Assembly (NCBI GenBank): GCA_016930155.1
Contig: JAFGHL010000096.1
Location: forward strand, 1 to 39,146
DNA length: 39,146 bases
Origin: Dehalococcoidia bacterium
GTDB taxonomy: Bacteria > Chloroflexota > Dehalococcoidia > GIF9 > UBA5629
Direction of reading: 5' to 3'
Position numbers and translations under genes: made by a program. A model generated the notes under the pieces. The model did not search any database, was not told where the DNA came from, and was given only the letters and a program-made list of their open reading frames with translations. Below, piece by piece: positions 32,860 through 39,146 of the stretch (the stretch's first letter is position 1; every line of letters starts with the position of its first letter).

Positions 32860-33881
32860 TTTTGCTTCAATCAGGCTGGGATACCCTGCTGGATTACCTT
32901 TCTTTACACGTGCTCACCTGCCTGATCCCGGCGCTTTTCATCGCCGGCGCCATCTCGGTTTTCGTTTCCCAGGCCTCGGTATTGAAATACTTCGGGCCCA
33001 ATGCCAATAAATGGGTCGCCTACGGGGTCGGGGCGGTCTCAGGAACCATACTGGCCGTCTGTTCCTGCACCGTGCTGCCGCTCTTTAGCGGCATCTACGT
33101 AGCGGGCGCCGGCCTCGGCCCGGCCATCGCCTTCCTCTATTCGGGCCCGGCCATCAACATTCTGGCCATCACCTACTCGGCCAGGCTGCTGGGTTGGGAT
33201 ATCGGCCTGGCGCGCGTGGTCGGCGCCGTGATTTTCTCGGTTGTTATCGGGCTTGTCATGGCCTACATTTTCCGCAGGGAGCAGAAGGCCAGGAACGACG
33301 GGCGTTTCGATACATTATCCGAGGCCGAGAAGGGGAAGCCGTGGTGGCAGGAGGTAATATTCTTCGCTATTCTGGTGGGCATACTGCTGGCGGCATCCTC
33401 CGCGCAGTGGATCATACTGGCTGCGCTGTTCGCGGCGCTGATCATTGTATTGTGGCGATGGTTTACGCTGGATGAGTTCAAGCTATGGATGAAAGAGACC
33501 TGGCGTTTCCTGCTTTTGATCGTACCCTGGCTGTTGATCGGCGTTTTCATTGCAGGTATTTTAAAGGCCGTCATCCCGCCGTCGGCTGTGGCCGGGCTGG
33601 TCGGCGGCAATACCATACTCGGCAATTTCGTCGCATCGCTCTTCGGCGCGCTGATGTATTTTGCCACCCTGACCGAGGTGCCTATCGTAAAAGCCTTCCT
33701 TGATATGGGCATGGGCAAAGGACCGGCGCTGGCGCTGCTGCTGGCCGGCCCTGCGCTGTCCCTGCCCAGCATTCTGGCTTTGGGCAAGATCATGGGCTGG
33801 AAGAAGACGCTGGTTTATATAGCGCTGGTCGTTATCATGGCTACCATTACCGGATATATATTCGGACTGATCGTTCAATAG
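32844..33881 (+). CDS. ArsP/DUF318-type permease
   Basis: The 345-residue protein has eight to ten membrane helices in two similar halves and the family motif VCSCTVLPLFSGIY followed by GPAIAFLYSGPAINI; the second half has LVGGNTILGNFVASLFG, TEVPIVKAFLDMGMG and GPALSLPS. Members of this permease family include ArsP, which exports trivalent organoarsenicals, so an arsenical substrate fits the ArsR context but is not proven. ATG 32844 (GGAG 7 bases before) is preferred over 32832 and 32817. It overlaps the small ORF upstream and is followed after 15 bases by a thioredoxin-like gene. Confidence 0.88.
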   Translation: MDFVLILLQSGWDTLLDYLSLHVLTCLIPALFIAGAISVFVSQASVLKYFGPNANKWVAYGVGAVSGTILAVCSCTVLPLFSGIYVAGAGLGPAIAFLYSGPAINILAITYSARLLGWDIGLARVVGAVIFSVVIGLVMAYIFRREQKARNDGRFDTLSEAEKGKPWWQEVIFFAILVGILLAASSAQWIILAALFAALIIVLWRWFTLDEFKLWMKETWRFLLLIVPWLLIGVFIAGILKAVIPPSAVAGLVGGNTILGNFVASLFGALMYFATLTEVPIVKAFLDMGMGKGPALALLLAGPALSLPSILALGKIMGWKKTLVYIALVVIMATITGYIFGLIVQ

Positions 33882-33896
33882 TATGGAGGTTATTAA

Positions 33897-34151
33897 ATGG
33901 AGATCAAGGTATTGGGCCCCGGATGCGCCAAGTGTCAGAGCCTGGAGAAGACTGTGAAGGACGCTGTGGCCTCGTTGAAACTTGACATAAAGGTCGAAGA
34001 GGTCAAAGACATGAAGCAGATCATGCAGTATCCGATACTCATGACGCCGGGCTTGGTGATCAATGGCAAGGTGGTCATGAGCGGCAAGGTGCCGTCCAGG
34101 GCTGAAGTCGAGAGGTTGATCAAGGATGCGCTTGAGTCTGAAAAACGATAA
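33897..34151 (+). CDS. Small thioredoxin-like protein (ArsE-like / redox-active disulfide protein)
   Basis: The 84-residue protein has a compact thioredoxin fold with active site Cys10-x-x-Cys13 (GPGCAKCQSLEK) and the cis-proline region MTPGLVINGKVV. No signal peptide, so it works in the cytosol. GGAGG precedes the ATG. Proteins of this type accompany DUF318 permeases, and in arsEFG-type clusters the small ArsE partner has this fold. It probably passes electrons to, or receives them from, the membrane protein encoded two genes later. Confidence 0.85.
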   Translation: MEIKVLGPGCAKCQSLEKTVKDAVASLKLDIKVEEVKDMKQIMQYPILMTPGLVINGKVVMSGKVPSRAEVERLIKDALESEKR

Positions 34152-34179
34152 TCTGGCAAAGGAGGAATACCTGACAAAG

Positions 34180-34662
34180 ATGGCACATCCTGTTAAAATC
34201 TTCATCCTGCTACTGACGGCTATAATCTCGCTGGCCGGCTGTACTGTTTCGCCCTCGAATCCCACACCGCCACCGGTTGAAACACCGGGCCAGGCGGCTG
34301 ACCAACCGGCGGGTCCGCCCGACAGGGTCGAGGTGGTCTACTTTTACAAGAGCATCCCTCCGCCCTGTGAATGTCTGGCACATGCGGGTGAGAATGTGAA
34401 GAGCACTTTGGCTAACGATTTTGCCGGGGAGATCGAATCCGGCAAACTGGTCTTCCACTACCTGGCGTCCGACCATGCGCAGAATGCCGGCATGGTTAAG
34501 AAATACGATCCTGCGCCGTTTTCTCTATGGATAAACATCATAAGGGGATACTCGGAGCAGATATACAGTGTGGATGGCATCTGGGAATACCTGTATGACG
34601 AGCCGATGTTTAAACAGACGGTCAGGGCATACGTGAATAATGCTTTAAAGGGGCAACCTTAA
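34180..34662 (+). CDS. Lipoprotein with thioredoxin-like fold, ArsF-like
   Basis: ATG 34180 gives 160 residues beginning with a lipoprotein signal (KIFILLLTAIISLAGC, lipidated Cys21) and a Pro-rich linker (residues 25-47). The folded part starts VEVVYFYKSIPPPCECLAH, a thioredoxin-like beta strand followed by Cys63-x-Cys65 in place of the usual CxxC, and continues NDFAGEIESGKLVFHYLAS. This matches what I know as the ArsF-type family (annotated as a nitroaryl reductase subunit of arsEFG clusters). A CTG at 34171 lies closer to the GGAGG site and could be the true start. The gene overlaps nothing and is one base from the next gene. Confidence 0.65.
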   Translation: MAHPVKIFILLLTAIISLAGCTVSPSNPTPPPVETPGQAADQPAGPPDRVEVVYFYKSIPPPCECLAHAGENVKSTLANDFAGEIESGKLVFHYLASDHAQNAGMVKKYDPAPFSLWINIIRGYSEQIYSVDGIWEYLYDEPMFKQTVRAYVNNALKGQP

Positions 34663-34663
34663 C

Positions 34664-35392
34664 ATGGATTTAACAGGCATAGCTAAAAGCATAAATATCC
34701 CTCTTTTATCGGCTCTGCTGCTTGGATTGATGGCCACACTGGGGCCGTGCACGCTGGCCACCAATATCGCAGCGCTGGCTTATATCAGCAGGAAGATCAC
34801 CGACCGGAAATATGCCATCGTTACCGCTACGCTTTACACGCTGGGACGCATGTTTACCTATACAGCTCTGGGAATCCTCATCATCGCTATAGGTATCAGC
34901 ACCCCCGCCATCTCGAATTTTGTTCAGGAGTTCGGCGCCAAAGTGCTGGGACCCTTTCTTATATTCATAGGCATACTGCTGTTGTTTATCGACAGGATTT
35001 CTTTCGGGCGTGGTGGCAATACACTGGCGGACATGGGCAATAAAGTGGCGGACTGGGGGATGGTGGGCGGCTTTCCTCTGGGAGTTATCTTTGCGCTGGC
35101 TTTCTGCCCGTACAGCGCCGTGCTTTTCTTTATGGTATTGATACCGATGGCGCTGAAAACAACCGAGGGCATCACCTTACCTGCCATGTTTGCGCTGGGC
35201 ACGGGGTTGCCCGTCATTATATTAGGAGTGGCACTGTCCCTGGGAGTCGCCGGCGCTGCCAACTGGATAGAGAAGGTTTCCAATGCTGAAAAAGTTGTTC
35301 GCATCCTGGTCGCCATAGCTTTTATCTGTGTGGGTATCTACTATGTGATCCAGGTGTTACCCATTTTTCAGCCTGCTGTTACGGGAGCATAA
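34664..35392 (+). CDS. CcdA/DsbD-like membrane thiol transporter, ArsG-like
   Basis: The 242-residue protein has six membrane helices and the two conserved cysteines of the CcdA/DsbD-beta family: Cys29 in LGPCTLATN and Cys148 in ALAFCPYSAVLF. Such proteins carry reducing power from cytosolic thioredoxin to exported thiol proteins; ArsG of arsEFG clusters belongs to this fold and has been described as an aromatic arsenical efflux permease. With a cytosolic thioredoxin-like protein before it and exported thioredoxin lipoproteins after it, electron transfer across the membrane is the more economical reading. It begins one base after the previous stop. Confidence 0.8.
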   Translation: MDLTGIAKSINIPLLSALLLGLMATLGPCTLATNIAALAYISRKITDRKYAIVTATLYTLGRMFTYTALGILIIAIGISTPAISNFVQEFGAKVLGPFLIFIGILLLFIDRISFGRGGNTLADMGNKVADWGMVGGFPLGVIFALAFCPYSAVLFFMVLIPMALKTTEGITLPAMFALGTGLPVIILGVALSLGVAGAANWIEKVSNAEKVVRILVAIAFICVGIYYVIQVLPIFQPAVTGA

Positions 35393-35393
35393 T

Positions 35394-36086
35394 ATGAAAA
35401 TATCAATTTTTATCACATTGCTTTTTGTTGGCCTGTACGCTTCTGCCTGCGTCCCGGCTGCAAGCATGCCTGAGGTTTTACCTGCCAATCATAACCCTGT
35501 TATCACTGAAATTGAATATGTGAAAGATGTGTTTAATGGGGCGGAAACCGATTTGTACTGCCTGGCGGAAGACATGGACGGTGACAATCTCACCTATAGC
35601 TGGACGGCGGAAGAAGGCGCTGTTTTCGGTTCAGGCAGCCTTGTTTCATGGCTGCCGCCCGTGGACATGGGCACATATCCCATAAAAGTAACCGTAAAAG
35701 ATACCAGGGGTGGTGAGACTTCTGAAACAATCAGCATCCGGGTGCTGACCAATGCGGACGGAACGGCTACTCCCAATGTTTATCTGCGACTTAAACCTGG
35801 CCAATCGCCGGATACGGTGGTGGTTGACCGCCGTGTTCGTATGTATTTCACAACTACCATATTTTGCGTGGTGGAAAGTGCAGCGTCGGATAAATTGCGA
35901 TACAGGTGGTCGTCAACGGGTGGCAAGCTCAAGGCTCCCGGTCTCGATGATGGGACTGCCCATAAGGTGGGGTGGATCGCACCAGGAGTGGCAGGTAATT
36001 ACGTGGTCACTGTGACAGTGTCGGATGATAAGAACAATGAAGTCAAGGGCCAGGTCGATTTCGAGGTATTTTGCTGTGGAAATTAG
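35394..36086 (+). CDS. Lipoprotein with two PKD/Ig-like domains and C-terminal CC motif
   Basis: A 230-residue lipoprotein (lipobox ASAC, Cys19) with two beta-sandwich domains: residues about 35-118 (LYCLAEDMDGDNLTYSWTAE, IKVTVKDTRGGETSETISI) and 125-225 (IFCVVESAASDKLRYRWSS, YVVTVTVSDDKNNEVKG). Each domain has one cysteine at an equivalent strand, and the chain ends VDFEVFCCGN with two adjacent cysteines. The PKD-type DxDGDxLxYxW motif is clear. The start follows GGGAG at 6 bases. A paralogue of the same length lies at 37216-37896. Likely an extracytoplasmic partner or substrate of the thioredoxin lipoproteins; function unknown. Confidence 0.8.
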   Translation: MKISIFITLLFVGLYASACVPAASMPEVLPANHNPVITEIEYVKDVFNGAETDLYCLAEDMDGDNLTYSWTAEEGAVFGSGSLVSWLPPVDMGTYPIKVTVKDTRGGETSETISIRVLTNADGTATPNVYLRLKPGQSPDTVVVDRRVRMYFTTTIFCVVESAASDKLRYRWSSTGGKLKAPGLDDGTAHKVGWIAPGVAGNYVVTVTVSDDKNNEVKGQVDFEVFCCGN

Positions 36087-36513
36087 AGATTTAAACCGGC
36101 GCAAGTGCTTTTTACCGGCTGCTTTGGTAATACAGGCTTTATTAATTGTCATGTTATCGTGCACGGCGCCTGCTGAAGAAACTTTGCCCTCCGACCTGAC
36201 CAAGATACCGCTCGACAGCGTGCTGGGAAACGGCAAACCGACCCTGTCTGAATTCGGCTGGCGCACCTGCACGCCGTGTAAAGCGATGAAACCGATCATG
36301 GAAGAGGTTGCCGTTCAATACAAAGGCAGGCTCAATGTGGTCATTGTGGAAATATATGAGCATGACGATCTTGCCAGGCGGCACTCTATCAGAGCCATAC
36401 CGACTCAGATATTCTTTGGTAAAGACGGAAAAGAGTTAACACGTCATGAGGGCTATCTCTCAAAAGAGCGGATACAGGCAATTTTATCTTTAAAGGAGTT
36501 GATTAATGGTTAA
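36076..36513 (+). CDS. Membrane-anchored thioredoxin-domain lipoprotein
   Basis: GTG 36076 overlaps the previous gene by 11 bases and follows GAGG at 9 bases, giving 145 residues; an ATG at 36025 would lie deeper inside the previous gene. A hydrophobic signal (FLPAALVIQALLIVMLSC) with probable lipidated Cys29 is followed by a thioredoxin domain with Cys65-Thr-Pro-Cys68 (TCTPCKAMKP), the strand VVIVEIYEH and cis-proline loop IRAIPTQIFF. The preceding segment SDLTKIPLDSVLGNGKPTL is shared with the next protein. It should act as an extracytoplasmic disulfide reductase fed by the CcdA-like protein. Confidence 0.82.
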   Translation: MEIRDLNRRKCFLPAALVIQALLIVMLSCTAPAEETLPSDLTKIPLDSVLGNGKPTLSEFGWRTCTPCKAMKPIMEEVAVQYKGRLNVVIVEIYEHDDLARRHSIRAIPTQIFFGKDGKELTRHEGYLSKERIQAILSLKELING

Positions 36514-37213
36514 GCATATCTCTATCGCTGCGCTGATCGCTGTGGCTTTCATCTCATGTTCGCAGGCTCCGGTTGCCACGACACAGGTCGGCAACACTCC
36601 GGCAAACAGCAAGCCTGTAATCGAAAATGTTTCGTACGTGCATGACGTTGATTCAAAGTCTGCCATAGAGATAAGCTGCCAAGCCGGTGACAGGGACGGC
36701 GACCTGCTCAGCTATGAATGGTTGGCCCAGGCCGGATATTTGAAGGGGGAAGGCGCCACGGTTAACTGGACTGCCCCGGACAACGATGGCGAATACACGA
36801 TCACGATCCGGGTAAATGATGGGAGAGGGGGAACGGCCAGCAGGTCAATTGTTATCAAGGTCTCTCAAAAGGAAGATGCCTCCGTGGAAAGCGACCTGTC
36901 GAAAATCTCTCTTGAAAACGCACTGGTCAATGGTAAGCACACGCTGGCCGATTTCGGATGGAAAATATGCATACCCTGCAAAGCGATGAAACCGATACTG
37001 GAAGAGCTGGCTGTTGAGTATGGAGACAGGGTAAACGTATTGATTGTAGAGGTATACGATCCCGCCCAGGAGAAGCTGGTTACCAGGTACGGTATTAAAT
37101 CGATCCCCACGCAGGTCTTTTTCGATGAGAATGGTAAGGAAGTCACCCGGCATATCGGCTACATCAGCAAAGAAGACATATTGATACAACTGAATAAAAT
37201 GGGGGTGCGTTGA
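36506..37213 (+). CDS. Lipoprotein fusing a PKD/Ig-like domain to a thioredoxin domain
   Basis: A 235-residue lipoprotein (lipobox FISC, Cys18) whose first half (about residues 35-120) is a PKD-like domain with ISCQAGDRDGDLLSYEW, closely like the first domain of the neighbouring lipoproteins. The second half (about 129-235) is a thioredoxin domain with Cys155-Ile-Pro-Cys158 (ICIPCKAMKP) and cis-Pro201 (IKSIPTQVFF), closely like the protein just upstream. ATG 36506 overlaps the previous gene by 8 bases. The fusion looks like the product of unequal recombination between tandem PKD and thioredoxin genes, and it implies that the two domain types work together. Confidence 0.85.
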   Translation: MVKHISIAALIAVAFISCSQAPVATTQVGNTPANSKPVIENVSYVHDVDSKSAIEISCQAGDRDGDLLSYEWLAQAGYLKGEGATVNWTAPDNDGEYTITIRVNDGRGGTASRSIVIKVSQKEDASVESDLSKISLENALVNGKHTLADFGWKICIPCKAMKPILEELAVEYGDRVNVLIVEVYDPAQEKLVTRYGIKSIPTQVFFDENGKEVTRHIGYISKEDILIQLNKMGVR

Positions 37214-37215
37214 GC

Positions 37216-37896
37216 GTGCAACTGATTTATGCGGCGCTGGTCCTTATAGGTATCTGCGCTGCATGTTCACCTGCCCCGGTTGAACCTGCCGGGATAAACA
37301 ATTCTCCTGTAATTACGGATGTCGTTTATGCTACCGATACCATGGCGTTGCAGGATCACCTGATCAGTTGTATCGCCCATGATCCCGACGGTGACCCCTT
37401 GACCTACGCCTGGGCAGCCGAAGGCGGTCAATTCAGCGGCAGCGGCGCGGATGTTGTTTTCGTCGCCCCGGATACAATGGGCGATTATGAACTGGTGGCC
37501 AGTGTAACCGACGGCAGGGGCGGATCGGACAACAGGTCCTTCAGCATGCGCGTTTTGACCAATGCCGACGGCACTACCACGCCTGTTATTACGCTGGAGA
37601 TGTCAGCGTCTACCGGAGAAGCATTGGAGGTTAAACGCACCGTTAAAATAGGTACCAGGACTAAAATAGTATGCTTAACTGACAGCTCCATGGGTAAGGG
37701 CCTGCAATATACCTGGTCATCAGGCGGCGGTATCTTGAAAGGCGAAGGCCTGGATTCCGGCTCATGCTCGGTAGCATTTTTCATTGCACCGCCCACTGTC
37801 AAACACTATCTGGTAACGGTGACCGTAACGGGGGAAAACGGCAGCAGGGCGGAAGGGCAGGTCGACTTTGATGTATTTTGCTGTCCCAGGAACTGA
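37216..37896 (+). CDS. Second lipoprotein with two PKD/Ig-like domains and C-terminal CC motif
   Basis: Paralogue of the product of 35394-36086. The GTG at 37216 is 8 bases after GGGGTG; a TTG at 37210 overlapping the previous stop is the alternative. The 226-residue product has a lipoprotein signal (LIYAALVLIGICAAC, Cys17), a first PKD-like domain (LISCIAHDPDGDPLTYAW), a linker shared almost word for word with its paralogue (RVLTNADGTTTP), a second domain (IVCLTDSSMGKGLQYTWSS) and the ending VDFDVFCCPRN. Cysteine positions are conserved between the paralogues while much of the rest has diverged, which suggests the cysteines matter. Confidence 0.8.
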   Translation: MQLIYAALVLIGICAACSPAPVEPAGINNSPVITDVVYATDTMALQDHLISCIAHDPDGDPLTYAWAAEGGQFSGSGADVVFVAPDTMGDYELVASVTDGRGGSDNRSFSMRVLTNADGTTTPVITLEMSASTGEALEVKRTVKIGTRTKIVCLTDSSMGKGLQYTWSSGGGILKGEGLDSGSCSVAFFIAPPTVKHYLVTVTVTGENGSRAEGQVDFDVFCCPRN

Positions 37897-37920
37897 TTCT
37901 GTTGTCGGGGAATTGTGAAA

Positions 37921-39146
37921 ATGCATATAAGGATTCTTACCGTTGTCAGCTTCGCAGCCGCCATTCTGCTCGGACTTATTTTGATTGCTTCGGGGACCGG
38001 CAAGCTGTTCGGCGATATCGAGACCTCGTCTCAGGTGATGGCCTTCGTCAATGACCTTTTACCGGAAGCCTTGCTTGTTCCGCCTGTTATCTATTTTATC
38101 TATAATATTCTGGTCCCCTACCTGTTTCCCATAGCTGAGCTTATACTTGGCCTGTGTATGCTTTTCGGTCTGGTTCCGGCCCTGGCTGCACTGATCAGCC
38201 TGCCGCTGATGCTGGTATTCATGGCTACCAATATCTGGGCGCTGACAGCGGGTGGTTATGAAACCTGCGCAGGTTGTTTCGGTCTGTGGGAGGAGATATT
38301 CGGCCACCTGTCCCCCGCCCAGTCGCTGATTATCGATATTTTTATGATTGTGCTGGCGCTGCTGATAATTTTTATGCGGCCCGGTAGATTCTTCTACAGC
38401 AGGCAGCCGGTTTCCCTGCTGTTCCGGCGGGGTGCAGATACGATGGATTCAAACGGCGCACTTCGAACCTTTGTTTTCGGGAAGTTCAGAGCAGGGCTTG
38501 TTGCTTTTGTTAGCAGGGCGGCAGCCTCGGTGCGCTATCATACCTGGGCTTATGCAGGTTTTCTACTTGGTATAGTGGGTGTTATCTTATCCCTGCTGGC
38601 GATCTTCAACTTGATGCCTTCTGCCGCAACGGAATCACCCGGGACGGAAGCAGTCCTGGCTCTGACCGATAACGTGACGGTGACCGAAATATCACACGAT
38701 AGGGCAACCGTTAATTTTACCACGGCGGAGCCCGAGATCATCGATTTACTGGTCTATGACCGGCGCGGCAGTATAACAGGCACGTGGTCGGAGGATCATG
38801 CAGACAGGATTCACTTCATTGAGATGGATAACCTGGCGCCGGCTACCACTTATTATTTACAGATACTTTTCAGCGATCGTCAAGGCGGAAAGAATATCAC
38901 GCAAAAGTACGAGTTTTCAACCACCGAGACACCCCCGGCCATATTCGATGTCATCATAAGCGGCATGACGGAGAACTCCGTCAGCTACATCTGGGAAACC
39001 GACCGTCCCACCATCGCTGAAGTGACGGTGGTGCAGATGGATACGATGGATGAGATAACTTTCACAGATGAGCAACTGGACACCTTTCATTATATGAAGA
39101 TGGGGCCGCTGACGGCGGACAAGGATTACAGCTTTTCTATCAGAGC
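37921..39146 (+). CDS. MauE/DoxX-like membrane protein with fibronectin-type domains (3' end outside window)
   Basis: The frame is open to the window edge (408 codons seen). ATG 37921 or GTG 37915 is the start, after GGGG. Residues 1-152 form four membrane helices with the DoxX/MauE pattern LILIASGTGKLFG and LVPYLFPIAELILG, and Cys116-x-x-Cys119 in ETCAGCFG, the redox pair expected for MauE-like proteins. A fifth helix lies at about 210-230. After a short linker come fibronectin-type III-like domains (VTEISHDRATVNFTTAEPEI, YYLQILFSD; then ISGMTENSVSYIWET), presumably outside the cell. It continues the run of exported thiol proteins and could hand electrons to them or take them up. Confidence 0.7.
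   Translation, partial: MHIRILTVVSFAAAILLGLILIASGTGKLFGDIETSSQVMAFVNDLLPEALLVPPVIYFIYNILVPYLFPIAELILGLCMLFGLVPALAALISLPLMLVFMATNIWALTAGGYETCAGCFGLWEEIFGHLSPAQSLIIDIFMIVLALLIIFMRPGRFFYSRQPVSLLFRRGADTMDSNGALRTFVFGKFRAGLVAFVSRAAASVRYHTWAYAGFLLGIVGVILSLLAIFNLMPSAATESPGTEAVLALTDNVTVTEISHDRATVNFTTAEPEIIDLLVYDRRGSITGTWSEDHADRIHFIEMDNLAPATTYYLQILFSDRQGGKNITQKYEFSTTETPPAIFDVIISGMTENSVSYIWETDRPTIAEVTVVQMDTMDEITFTDEQLDTFHYMKMGPLTADKDYSFSIR

Noticed and set aside
33561-34265. Minus-strand frame of 234 codons across the permease, thioredoxin and lipoprotein genes
   Set aside because: It crosses three well-supported genes with their own ribosome-binding sites and resembles no family.

Overview
The window looks like a chromosomal segment of an uncultured bacterium of the Chloroflexota, most likely class Dehalococcoidia. 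The main reason is the single long branched-chain amino acid operon (ilvD-ilvB-ilvN-ilvC-leuA-[mgtC-like]-leuC-leuD-leuB-cimA), an order I associate with that class; the assignment is inference from gene order, not from a database search. An integrated phage-like element ends inside the left part of the window.

Positions 1-8516 are the right end of a prophage inserted at the 3' end of a tRNA-Lys(CTT) gene (8517-8592, minus strand). Its rightward genes encode tail and tail-fibre proteins (DUF2341 domain, tandem 20-residue repeats, a Prophage_tail-like protein that appears split by a frameshift), small coiled-coil and membrane proteins of a probable lysis region, and a papain-like cysteine peptidase. 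A leftward tyrosine recombinase lies next to the tRNA. The other end of the element is outside the window.

Positions 8593-11924 carry housekeeping genes on the plus strand: archease and RtcB (RNA ligase and its activator) and a thiolase with its own promoter. An 88-bp palindromic repeat separates the thiolase from the next operon. Positions 12115-23733 (minus strand) hold a ten-gene operon with a clear promoter before ilvD. It supplies the full valine and leucine routes, and isoleucine probably through citramalate, since cimA is present and no threonine deaminase is seen.

Positions 23792-32124 (minus strand) encode a GH38 alpha-mannosidase-like enzyme behind a PAS-PAS-GGDEF membrane protein. 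A much larger Cache-PAS(x4)-HD-GYP membrane protein lies upstream under its own promoter. The two sensors share the same N-terminal membrane module, suggesting a synthesis/degradation pair for cyclic di-GMP.

Positions 32292-39146 (plus strand) are the most unusual part. An ArsR-type repressor with a promoter and a 10+10 bp inverted-repeat operator starts a run of closely packed genes: a possible relic of an ACR3 arsenite exporter, an ArsP/DUF318-type permease, a small CxxC thioredoxin-like protein, an ArsF-like lipoprotein, a CcdA/ArsG-like membrane protein, then four lipoproteins built from PKD-like and thioredoxin domains in shuffled combinations, and finally a MauE/DoxX-like membrane protein with fibronectin-type domains that runs off the right edge. 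I read this as a metalloid-responsive operon expanded into an extracytoplasmic thiol-redox system. It is the best candidate here for something undescribed.
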